From the NCBI GenBank assembly GCA_943912755.1, contig CALTWF010000018.1, positions 1-64,000 of the forward strand: a DNA stretch of 64,000 nucleotides. The letters run 5' to 3'. Below the pieces are notes generated by a model. The model made no database searches. It was given only the letters and a program-made list of their open reading frames with translations, and had not been told where the DNA came from. Made by a program: the position numbers and the translations under genes. This stretch comes from an uncultured Pseudomonas sp. Its GTDB lineage: Bacteria > Pseudomonadota > Gammaproteobacteria > Pseudomonadales > Pseudomonadaceae. Below, piece by piece: positions 35,901 to 40,622 of the stretch; position 1 is the stretch's first letter; each line of letters begins with the position of its first letter.

Positions 35901-36400
35901 TTGAGAATGGCCTTGTCGGCGGTCTGCTCCACCGTGACCTGGACCTTGCCGTCGTTGCGGGTTTCCACCGGGCCCTTGGCGTTCTGCCAGGCCTGGTCGA
36001 AGGGCATCGAACTGTCCACCTGCAGGCCACCCGCGCCCAGCCCGTCGGGCACCACCGTGCCGCCCACCGGCGTGTTGCGTCCGGCGGCCTGCAAGGCCTG
36101 CTGCGCGGCGATGGCGGCGACGGTGTTGTTGAGGTTCTGCAGCGAGCGCTGCAACTGCTGGTTGGCCTTCTGCTGCTGCGCCAGGGGCGGCGGCGTCATG
36201 CTTGGCAACTGGGCGCCGGTGCGTCCCCCGCCGCTGCCCTGGGCCGCGCCCTTGGCCGCGAACCAGGCCCCGCCGAAGGGCTGGCCGGCGGCCTGGGCGC
36301 CACCGGCCACCATCAGCAGCGCAATGGCCTTGGCCAGTGGCTTGAGGCGTGACAGCGAGTGCACGGAGGAATCGGCAAGGGACGGCGAAGAGAACGGCAT
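23921..36400 (-). CDS. pdtA: Giant two-partner-secretion exoprotein PdtA (filamentous-haemagglutinin family)
   Basis: Secreted or surface-held TpsA protein of 4,159 residues. A long signal sequence (cleavage near residue 37, GGAQA) precedes the TPS recognition domain (about 115-330: AILNWESFNVGRDTTLKFQQ, VMVLNRNGVIFDGTSQVNTR, NLVVAAASMS). The bulk is repetitive right-handed beta-helix sequence. Near residues 2015-2025 and 3015-3060 lie three close Cys pairs (CGEQAC, CFWGDIC, CVIDSSLC), unusual in this family. The C-terminal region carries the DUF3739-type segment (GDIDLIAPQGTIDAGEAG, VSGNVNIAALQVVNAANIQ). There is no CdiA-like toxin tip. The length is close to that of P. aeruginosa PA0690 (about 4,180, from memory). 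ATG 36400 has AAGGAAG upstream. A role in adhesion, aggregation or virulence under phosphate limitation is inferred. Confidence 0.93.
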   Translation of the reverse strand: MPFSSPSLADSSVHSLSRLKPLAKAIALLMVAGGAQAAGQPFGGAWFAAKGAAQGSGGGRTGAQLPSMTPPPLAQQQKANQQLQRSLQNLNNTVAAIAAQQALQAAGRNTPVGGTVVPDGLGAGGLQVDSSMPFDQAWQNAKGPVETRNDGKVQVTVEQTADKAILNWESFNVGRDTTLKFQQQSDWAVLNRVNDPQARPSQILGRIEADGTVMVLNRNGVIFDGTSQVNTRNLVVAAASMSDSQFRDNGLYANNNAQPSFTDAAGAVRVERGAQITTRDPATSTAGGGYVLLLGNEVENAGSISTNRGQTLLAAGDDFVIRKGVGSDGNLTSTTRGNEVQALQVAGGSGAVRNSGIIQAASGDITLAGRTVQQDGVLLASTSVDTRGTLHLKASEAVTLGEGSTSAILLDSSGSTALDTQRAAALVPVSGATGEVTQADLDRREQSRIEITSNGTVDFQGGSVTLATGGQVVVNAGQRALVRDGASIDVSGAVGVKVAMETNSIKVNVQGNEQRDASVNRESGTLNSQDVWVDVRDLVRVAAGTNGYASDRWYTAGGLLEVAGYLGTQGHSVGEWMAQGGSVRFTGNDLVTQQGSQINLSGGTLDVQGGYIKQTWLKGSDGRLYELSKAPGDLLYDGIYRGYEDYSERWNQTRTFYNPLIGAAQRYENGYTVGRDAGSLVVGTANAVLQGDIVGTVFQGDSQTQAAQAGLDGYNQSQKALARGAQLIVGEYTPYYVKSSGLLQYALGASAQTVQRVDIAAGVGVDAGTIGLDDSVDGTRQGSLILDSDMLNSFGLGGLKISALESVEVNDALQLADGGELGLFAKRVDINADLTVRAGVIEAGNVRRQVNASSAAIDVYLDPQDQQGSLRVADGVHLDASGRWSNQLLDADAGTLAAWRDGGRISLRNGGDVVLGDGSLLDVSSGASIGADGERRGGKGGDITLHASASTALAATGALQLGGELRGLGMTGAGTLSLRSGRVNIGGSATDESDDTLYLAPEQFSLGFAHYKINGQAGLEVAEGTQVQVTRPVWRWTENASEVSGSDPGGRALEAWTPPLYQEDPLAGVLTQRAGASLALQVGGDVASLVDAASQTLTLGEGSLLQVDPGQSIRLRGPGQITVLGSLLAHGGSIDIRQQQFGDIDPLENEVLGDNQANARSIWIGEQALLDVSGQANWALDSLGRRYGRVDAGGSIVIGGTVDTQLATATAADAFVVLRPGSRLEASGASAVLDVRGVGSREIASNGGSIALASHRGLLLDGSLHAAAGGSTAAGGSLQVALETPVYASSTTDGSVLNVRRLVLGQSATEEDVLAGVLPGEATSGLVYGQARVGADEIQAGGFTDLTLFSHGVLALESGTRLATSQAMRLYGSLFDAASSADEAAAVELRAPYVMLSGTGQYFAGASRLNPLPANSQPSGLTPTGSLSVHASHLLDIAGGVYLGSYSSILNHTAFESILQTTGFAHTELRSDGELRFLSPYGTDSRTRLWLPGNLDLLATQIYPATGAIAEVMAGYRLMSGQPAIDPESLLRIGRVGDSTPAVPYSVFGYLALGAAVVEQGGVVRAPLGAISFSGITNGLKEVHLLPGSVTSVSGAGLVMPYGGTTDGIKYSFAGKDVKLQGAGGANSYGSALETGVTFAYEQIDIQPGALIDLSGGGELTGAGFVSGRGGSTDARYNPLVQIDAQGRFLLPGLADNPVYAIVPGVQAVSAPAGGEAGAVQPLTGQQITIGAGVPGLPAGTYTLLPSTYALLPGAFRVEINGLAGQGANLSSQALRNGSWSTSGQLSIAGTTIRDALPSQVILSSADVLRRYSQYNETSYADFILADAIRQGLPRAMLPADARSLLLQVSSASKLNAAGAVDFTPAKDGYGGSLLILGDIEVLADGANVTDDFSGASLRASELNRFGASRMVLGAVPTVIYGQQGSEVAFLGSRGNIVMREGSVLRGPEVMLVGNVTLEQGARIDTLGEGDAAFDSTDGYSYRVGSTGALLAVSNGWLNLQAPGTQSIGAINLGVCGEQACGESQLYSEDTIGIVSNGNVSIGDNVRYGTRNLSLAVSAVNVGEVDALQAAAASHVLPMGLGLNQSVLTRLLQGDASHGAPALESLILTARDSINFFGTVSLDTRDPLTGRSSLANLVLGSPAIQGYGDADDVASIRTASLIWSGATQAPAAAIEGGPGNGSGRLLIEAETIELGYAANTQPSGQTDEARLALGFSSVELNASKQIGANHRGSLAVYQSQGEYVSGKGFAYSGGELLMRTPLLTGTAGSVTRLSVGGDLRLEAPVGGVPAAASKGTEALGAEWSMSASNLLVDTRVELPSGKLSLTASGDLRLGAASYIDLAGRTATFNDVEKYSWGGDLLLRSDNGDIRQVIGSTVDLSARNNQGGSLSAIALGESAGTVDLQGAILGSTSGVYQAAGSLVPYAGAEVEVRARHLGDGELSDDFAALNQRLNDGQVFGARRFQLKEGDLTIGDGLKASSIELSLDGGALTVSGLVDASGEQVGSIRLAARDGLTLGSQSVLDAHGSLLRVDSYGQTIDSPNRAIVELSSSNGGLVLADGARIDLRHGTASGRSDLVALGTLDFKAPRIGGATAGDIAIDASGTYDIQGAASISVYGMQRYTDAPLGSDPATSGKPYQVIDQAYLDGKHFESSAFISAALANTALMQDKLAGLNNERYLDALHLRPGVEIASATADGDLVVQGDIDLSGYRYASLNPRTQRDPSVQGSGEVGGLVLRAGGDLTLYGSINDGFAPTPASPDDDGWLLVAGVQPFAADLVVPGPGVTLADGTVFQGGVTLNYELPIKGATLAAGTRLAVEASLTAPYTLAAGSVLGADIRDAGGYLLFAAGSLLEQAVTLSAGTRLGAGTLLVSNASVGTMRWPAGVPLPSIARNEASAPNTLVLNGDLTLARGALIPSETDVKLPEGTTFVNLRSGGGRNWALASMLPAGSQSWSMRLVAGADLEAADSRLTRVDGQGTLRLADTHYAATIVTGSAGRVFNEDAAMFGLEPWSAVDDSTSDFCFWGDICIDKPQWTWAVDNWFGELAGSPVSEDMLDWCVIDSSLCVETQSTTIATAQRQLYSVLRTGTGDLDLAAAGSLLQNSPYGVYTAGTQAQDVTAAYQQARGQRGGSLLGSSGSEYESLTLAQYQAWFPERGGNLDIRVGGDLTGDQWVDANGTTGNAQYGSAQVGNWLWRQGNGGATQDDQPAAWWINFGTYAADPLGGAPYLVGFTGYGTLGGGDVNLRVAGQAGNQQARGGDHAGVRDDDLRSQGVVVAIGGSGRVGADGELRLTGGGDIDIRIGGVMNPDIAARTLSSTGNSRLDLQGVLANLRGSTSLLAGSVGGIDLRYGLSQPQQDPAETRAYELYRSSLGAASGGLVLVPGDAGMRLAARGDLVVGGAGDPGRITVPNTTPFTGANGSQYAGGGSTWFSLWTANTAIDLFSAGGNLTPSTQISDFHGISRVNQLINANTSSTDGRFIYPSILRAVAAQGSLYLGASATGNTGQLSALAPYSLLLAPSASGELQLLAGDSIYAGGYSVQRSGTDSQNLASIWNPAFAGYGLSTTTPVISNGNVGGRSVPLGSTPLFYFGADTAGILPGGLEPSRFYAMRGDIVGLSSGEVIQFSSYAITAGNLAGQTWYEGAGAVRMIAGRDIVASGTQLGSSRSAPPWVGNTPGNDGSQSIGNLFIHYNANDISLVQAGRDILYSSFNVAGPGTLEISAGRNVLMEDRAVINSLGAILPGDSRQGASVVLQAGAAGADYNAFLARYLDPLNLAASGTPLADQPGKVVRLYDEDLVAWLGERFGFSGDSEAARTWFAALPAEQQRIFARQVYFEELKAAGREYTDASGLRTGSYLRGRNAIAALFPSRDVAGNPISYDGDIVLFGGAGIHTNFGGDIQLLSPGGQQVFGVEGAAPPSTAGVVTLGAGNIQSYSQGSILLGQSRIMTTFGGSIQAWSAEGDINAGRGTKTTLVYTPPKRVYDTWGNVTLSPQVPATGAGIATLNPIAEVPPGDIDLIAPQGTIDAGEAGIRVSGNVNIAALQVVNAANIQTQGKSTGLPVAAMVNTNAMASASAAANSATQAADQVGRQQQDAARQRAPSIFSVRVLGFGDERLPGDEAGASRAPLDDRQSSVRVLGTGALDEQARARLTEEERSNLVL

Positions 36401-36532
36401 GACTCGGACTTCCTTGGCTTGTTCGTCGGGGCGCCACCCTGAGCGGCGCGCATTAATGGATAGACGGGGGCAAGCGCTCGGGGCCGAAGATTTGTCACGC
36501 AAAGTTCATGGGGCGCGGTGGTGGCGGAAACG

Positions 36533-36564
36533 AAAAAACCCGGCAGCGCGAGCGCTGCCGGGTT
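36533..36564 (-). terminator. Rho-independent terminator after the DING-protein gene
   Basis: Stem AACCCGGCAGCGC / GCGCTGCCGGGTT-like arms around a short loop (36537-36564), followed on the minus strand by TTTTTT. It separates lapA from pdtA, so pdtA needs its own promoter in 36401-36532. In that gap only weak PhoB-like half-sites were seen. Confidence 0.88.
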
Positions 36565-36583
36565 CTTTGCTGCGTGTAGCGTC

Positions 36584-37684
36584 TTATGGACGACCAACGC
36601 TGGCGTTGCAGACGTTGACGTTGTTGATGTCCAGGTTCAGACCGCTGGTGTTGCTGACGAAGGTGTTGTGGATGGCGGTTTTCCAGGTCGGGTTGACCGG
36701 GATGAAGCCGTGGTTGGCAACGGCGAGGTTGGTGGAGGTGCCACCCCAGTGCTTGGTGATGAAGGCGCGGACGTCGGCAGCGACGGTGGCATCCTTGTAG
36801 CACTGGCCGAAGATGAAGTTGGTGTAGCCAACGATCGAGTAGCCAGCAGTACCTGGGTTGGCAACGACCGGAGCCCATTTGGTCGGGTCGTTCTTCTGGG
36901 CATCGGTCGGTACCGAAACCGAGGCGAGAGCGCTGCTGACGTTGGCGTTGGTTGGCAGCTTGCCGTTGACCTGGGCCACTTGCGCGTTGTCGGTGACGGT
37001 TACCACGTCAGGGCCGACATAACCGATGGAACCGTCTACAGCATTGACGGCGCCTACTACGTCGAGGGTTTCAGCCACACCAACCCAGTTGCTCGGCAGG
37101 GTGCCACCAGCCAGACGAGCGCTGGTGAAAGTCGAGCTGACACCGAATTGCGAAGGGCAGACCGAGTTCAGGTGGCGGCTCAGCAGTTCGCTGGTGCCGC
37201 TGGAGACGTTGCGGTAGACGATGCGGATCGGAGTGCTGTCGGTGCCGCCGAGCAGAGCGCCCCAAGTGGTCTTGGCACCGGAGAACGCATCGCACAGCTG
37301 CTGGGTGGTCAGGTTCAGGGTGGTGTTGCCGGCTTTCTTGTACGGGATGGTCACGGAAGTGGCGACCGAAGGAACCTGGATCAGCGGGCCGTAGACGGCG
37401 GAGTTGTAGCCAGACAGGTCGCCGCTGCTCAGAACCGAGTCGCTACCGGCGAAGTGCACGGTGCCAGTGGTGCTGAACAGAGCCGAGTTGTTGCCCAGGA
37501 AAGCGGTCTTGCCAGTGCCGCTGCCGGTCACTGCATAGCTGAAGTTGCTTGGCAGGATGCTGTCGGCCGAGCCTTTGTACAGTTCGGCTGGCAGCGAGGC
37601 GCCGCCGCCGGTGACGGCCATGGCTTGGGCGGAAGCGAGGGCGGCGAGGCCCAGGGAGGCAGCGAGCAGAGTGCGCTTGAACAT
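36584..37684 (-). CDS. lapA: DING/PstS-like secreted phosphate-binding protein or alkaline phosphatase (LapA/LapB type)
   Basis: Secreted protein of 366 residues with a signal peptide (MFKRTLLAASLGLAALASAQA). The mature chain opens AVTGGGASLPAELY, corresponding to the DINGGGATLPxxLY start of DING proteins but without the DING tetrapeptide. PstS-type phosphate-contact blocks are present: GTVHFAGSDSVLS (residues about 75-88) and RNVSSGTSELLSRHL (about 155-170). In P. aeruginosa the hxc genes are followed by lapA (PA0688), a low-molecular-weight alkaline phosphatase of this family and the known Hxc substrate, and by a paralogue PA0689 (from memory); here only one copy exists. ATG 37684 has GGAG eight bases upstream. 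Phosphatase activity versus plain phosphate binding cannot be decided from sequence. Confidence 0.82.
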   Translation of the reverse strand: MFKRTLLAASLGLAALASAQAMAVTGGGASLPAELYKGSADSILPSNFSYAVTGSGTGKTAFLGNNSALFSTTGTVHFAGSDSVLSSGDLSGYNSAVYGPLIQVPSVATSVTIPYKKAGNTTLNLTTQQLCDAFSGAKTTWGALLGGTDSTPIRIVYRNVSSGTSELLSRHLNSVCPSQFGVSSTFTSARLAGGTLPSNWVGVAETLDVVGAVNAVDGSIGYVGPDVVTVTDNAQVAQVNGKLPTNANVSSALASVSVPTDAQKNDPTKWAPVVANPGTAGYSIVGYTNFIFGQCYKDATVAADVRAFITKHWGGTSTNLAVANHGFIPVNPTWKTAIHNTFVSNTSGLNLDINNVNVCNASVGRP

Positions 37685-37934
37685 GAAGAAGCTCCTATTA
37701 GCGTTGGGGTGCATTGAGGGTGTCTTGCATCGTGTGTCGCGCCCCGCCCGACCAGGCTCCCTGCCGGGCTCGGGGCTGCGGAGTAACGTTCGCAGCCGCC
37801 GGTGACAGCCCAAGGAAAAATGCTCGGGACTTTCGCAGTGTTTTCTTCGGGTATTGGCGTTGTGCCGGAAGGTGCGGAACAGACGCCTGGAGCGGGTATT
37901 TCCGGGCCAGGGCAGAGCTGCCGAGGGCGCCAGG

Positions 37935-37952
37935 CTGTCATGCGCCTGACAT
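37935..37952 (+). promoter_or_regulatory. Pho-box-like repeat in the lapA-hxcS gap
   Basis: CTGTCAT-GCGC-CTGACAT matches the two 7-base halves of a PhoB box (CTGTCAT N4 CTGTCAT) in 13 of 14 positions. It reads on the plus strand, opposite to lapA, and the inner TGTCA/TGACA also form an inverted repeat, so a regulatory role is uncertain. Confidence 0.35.
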
Positions 37953-37955
37953 GCA

Positions 37956-37987
37956 CTCCCGTGTGCCTGCAAAGGGCCACACGGGAG
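37956..37987. other. Perfect hairpin downstream of hxcS
   Basis: Arms CTCCCGTGTG and CACACGGGAG (10 bases each) around a 12-base loop, 26 bases after the hxcS stop. There is no T run on the minus strand, so it may protect the 3' end or act with Rho rather than be a classic terminator. The rest of the 37685-38013 gap should hold the lapA promoter, which was not recognised. Confidence 0.6.
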
Positions 37988-38013
37988 CAAGGCCAGCGCC
38001 TGAAAAAAGTTTT

Positions 38014-39213
38014 CTACTTGACCAGCTGGTTCATCTCGATGATCGGCATCAGTACCGCCAGGACGATGGTCAGCACCACCCCGCCCATGATCACGATCAT
38101 CAACGGTTCCAGCAGCGCGGTGAGGCCCATGGCACGGCGCTCGATATCCCGCGACAGGGTCTGCGCCGCGCGGTCGAGCATGGGTGGCAGGGCACCGGTC
38201 TTCTCGCCGCTGGCGACCAGGTGCACGAGGATCGGCGGGAACAGCCCCTGGGTCTTCAACGCACCGGCCAGCGAACGCCCCTCGCGAACCTGGGCGGTAG
38301 CCTCGGCCACGGCACGGGCCAGGGCTTCGTTGCCGAGGGTCTGGCGCGCCGCGTCGAGGCCACGCAACAGCGGCACGCCGGCGCTGCCGAGGATGGCCAG
38401 GGTCGAGGCGAAGCGCGCGGTATTCACCCCCAGCACGAAGCGCCCGAACATCGGCAGGCGCAGCACCAGGCGGTGCCAGGCCAGCCGCGCCTCGGGCTTG
38501 CGCAGGTACAGGCGCCACCCCCAGAACGCGCCGCCCAGGCCCACCGCGCAGGTCAGGCCCCAGGCCCGCAGGAAGTCGCTGGCGGTGAGCATGGCCAGGG
38601 TCAGTCCCGGCAGGTCCTGGCGCGCCTGGGTAAAGGCACTGACCACTTGCGGCACCACGTAGCCCAGCAGGAAGGCGACGATGCCCAGCGAGGTCAGGCC
38701 GACCACGCCGGGATAGATGAAGGCGGTGGTGATCTTGCCGCGCAGGGCGTTGCGCTCCTCGATGTAGTCGGCCAGGCGCTCCATCACCCGCGCCAGGTCG
38801 CCGGACTCCTCCCCCGCCGCCACCAGCGCCCGGTAGATCTCTGGGAAATCCCGCGGCCGCTCGGCCAGGGCTTCGGCCAGGCGCATGCCGCTGCGCACAT
38901 CGTTGCGCACGCCGCCGAGGGTGGCGGCGATATGCTTGCGCTCGGCCTGGTCCTGGGTCGCTCCCAACGCGGCCTCCAGCGGCAGGCTGGCGGCCAGCAG
39001 GCTGGCGAGCTGGCGGGTGGCCCAGGCCAGCTCGCTATCGGACAGGCGCGGGGCGAACAGGCCGGCGCTGGCGCGGCTTTGCTCCTCCAGCACCACCGGG
39101 GTCAGGCCGCGTTGGCGCAACTGGCCGAGGGCGGCGCGCTGGCCTTCGGCTTCGAGGGTGCCGCGCTCGATGCGCCCCTGGCCATCGGCGGCTTCGTACT
39201 GAAAGGTCGGCAT
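38014..39213 (-). CDS. hxcS: Type II secretion inner-membrane platform protein HxcS (GspF)
   Basis: GspF/PilC family platform protein of 399 residues that couples the ATPase to pseudopilus assembly. It has two tandem cytosolic GspF domains (residues about 65-190 and 270-390; LASLLAASLPLEAAL and ILGSAGVPLLRGLDAARQTL) and three membrane segments near 165-190, 215-240 and 370-392. It begins MPTFQYEAADGQGRIERGTLEAE, a standard GspF start. The ATG overlaps the hxcR stop as TGATG, showing tight coupling. It is the last gene of the minus-strand run hxcT-X-Y-Z-Q-R-S. Confidence 0.95.
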   Translation of the reverse strand: MPTFQYEAADGQGRIERGTLEAEGQRAALGQLRQRGLTPVVLEEQSRASAGLFAPRLSDSELAWATRQLASLLAASLPLEAALGATQDQAERKHIAATLGGVRNDVRSGMRLAEALAERPRDFPEIYRALVAAGEESGDLARVMERLADYIEERNALRGKITTAFIYPGVVGLTSLGIVAFLLGYVVPQVVSAFTQARQDLPGLTLAMLTASDFLRAWGLTCAVGLGGAFWGWRLYLRKPEARLAWHRLVLRLPMFGRFVLGVNTARFASTLAILGSAGVPLLRGLDAARQTLGNEALARAVAEATAQVREGRSLAGALKTQGLFPPILVHLVASGEKTGALPPMLDRAAQTLSRDIERRAMGLTALLEPLMIVIMGGVVLTIVLAVLMPIIEMNQLVK

Positions 39214-40622
39214 CAGCTTTCCCGCGTGACCCGCAGGACCTCCTCCAGGGTGGTGGTGCCACTGTCGATCCAGCGCCCGGCATCGTCACGCAGGCTGGCC
39301 ATGCCGGCGGCGCGGGCCGCTTCGCGCACTTCCTGCTCGGACTCGCCCAGGTGAATGCGCCGGCGGATGGCGTCGTCGACACAGAACAGCTCGTGGATAC
39401 CGGTGCGCCCGGCGTAACCGGTATTGGCGCAGGCCGGGCAGCCCACCGCACGCCAGACCCCGTTCTCCTCGACCTTGCATTGCGGGCACAGCCGGCGCAC
39501 CAGGCGCTGGGCCAGGACGCCGAGCAACGAGGACGCCAGGAGGAAGGGCTCGACGCCCATATCCACCAGGCGGGTGACCGCCGCCACGGCATCGTTGGTG
39601 TGCAGGGTGGCCAGCACCAGGTGCCCGGTGAGGGAAGCCTGCACGGCGATCTGCGCGGTTTCCAGGTCGCGGATCTCGCCGATCATGATCACGTCCGGGT
39701 CCTGGCGCAGGATGGCGCGCAGGGCAACGGCGAAGGTCATGTCGATGCGTGCGTTGACCTGGATCTGGCCGATGCCGGACAGGTCGTATTCCACCGGATC
39801 CTCCACGGTGAGGATATTGCTGGTGCTGGCGTCCAGCCGGGCCAGGGCGGCATACAGGGTGGTGGTCTTGCCGCTGCCGGTGGGGCCGGTGACCAGCACG
39901 ATGCCGTGGGGCTGGCGGATCATGTCGTCGAGCTGGGTCAGCAAACGCGGGTTCATGCCCAGGGTTTCCAGGCGCAGGCGCCCGGCCTGCTTGTCCAGCA
40001 GGCGCATCACCACCCGCTCGCCATGCCCGGTGGGCACGGTGGACACGCGGATATCGATGGGGCGGCCGGCGACCCGCAGGGCGATACGGCCGTCCTGGGG
40101 CAGGCGTTTTTCGGCGATGTCCAGTTGCGCCATGATCTTGATCCGCGAGACCAATGCGGCATGCAGCGCCTTGCGCGGCGCGACCACATCGCGCAGGCCG
40201 CCGTCGACGCGAAAGCGCACCACCGAATGACTCTCGAACGGCTCGATATGCACGTCGCTGGCGCCGTCGCCGGCAGCCTGGGTGAGCAGTGCATTGATCA
40301 TGCGGATCACCGGCGCGCCGTCCTCGGCTTCGAGCAGGTCGGTGACCTCGGGCATGTCCTGCACCAGGCGCTCCAGGTCCGCCTCGCTGCTGGCCGCATC
40401 CACTGCCGCCGCAGCGCCACCGGTGTCGGCATAGGCAGCGGTGAGGCACCTGTCCAGCTCGTCCTCGCTGACCTGACGCAGCAACACATCGGGGTAGCGC
40501 CCATGGGCTTCGGCCAGGGCCCAGCCCGGCGTGCGCGCGCTGAACAGCAGCGCCGTGCCCTGGTCACCGGCGCTCAGCACCACCCGCTGCGCCCGCGCCC
40601 AGCTGTAGGGGATGGCACTCAC
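39213..40622 (-). CDS. hxcR: Type II secretion ATPase HxcR (GspE)
   Basis: Hexameric cytosolic ATPase of 469 residues that powers the Hxc pseudopilus. Seen in order: N-terminal GspE domain, Asp box, Walker A GPTGSGKTTT near residue 245, His box, Walker B (DPDVIMIGEIRDLETA) and a C-terminal zinc motif with two CxxC pairs (CPQC ... CPAC, about residues 380-400). The GTG start at 40622 overlaps the hxcQ stop by four bases. The family is clear; the Hxc assignment rests on the neighbouring genes. Confidence 0.96.
   Translation of the reverse strand: MSAIPYSWARAQRVVLSAGDQGTALLFSARTPGWALAEAHGRYPDVLLRQVSEDELDRCLTAAYADTGGAAAAVDAASSEADLERLVQDMPEVTDLLEAEDGAPVIRMINALLTQAAGDGASDVHIEPFESHSVVRFRVDGGLRDVVAPRKALHAALVSRIKIMAQLDIAEKRLPQDGRIALRVAGRPIDIRVSTVPTGHGERVVMRLLDKQAGRLRLETLGMNPRLLTQLDDMIRQPHGIVLVTGPTGSGKTTTLYAALARLDASTSNILTVEDPVEYDLSGIGQIQVNARIDMTFAVALRAILRQDPDVIMIGEIRDLETAQIAVQASLTGHLVLATLHTNDAVAAVTRLVDMGVEPFLLASSLLGVLAQRLVRRLCPQCKVEENGVWRAVGCPACANTGYAGRTGIHELFCVDDAIRRRIHLGESEQEVREAARAAGMASLRDDAGRWIDSGTTTLEEVLRVTRES

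Noticed and set aside
28454..36352. Two very long plus-strand open frames opposite pdtA (over 1,100 codons each)
   Set aside because: They are antisense shadows of the pdtA coding strand with no recognisable domains or ribosome sites.
23921..36400. Contact-dependent inhibition (CdiA-type) system
   Set aside because: No CDI toxin module, no immunity gene, and the accessory genes match the pdt locus instead.
36492..36509. PhoB-like site TTGTCAC-N4-AGTTCAT before pdtA
   Set aside because: The second half matches poorly and the orientation is opposite to pdtA.
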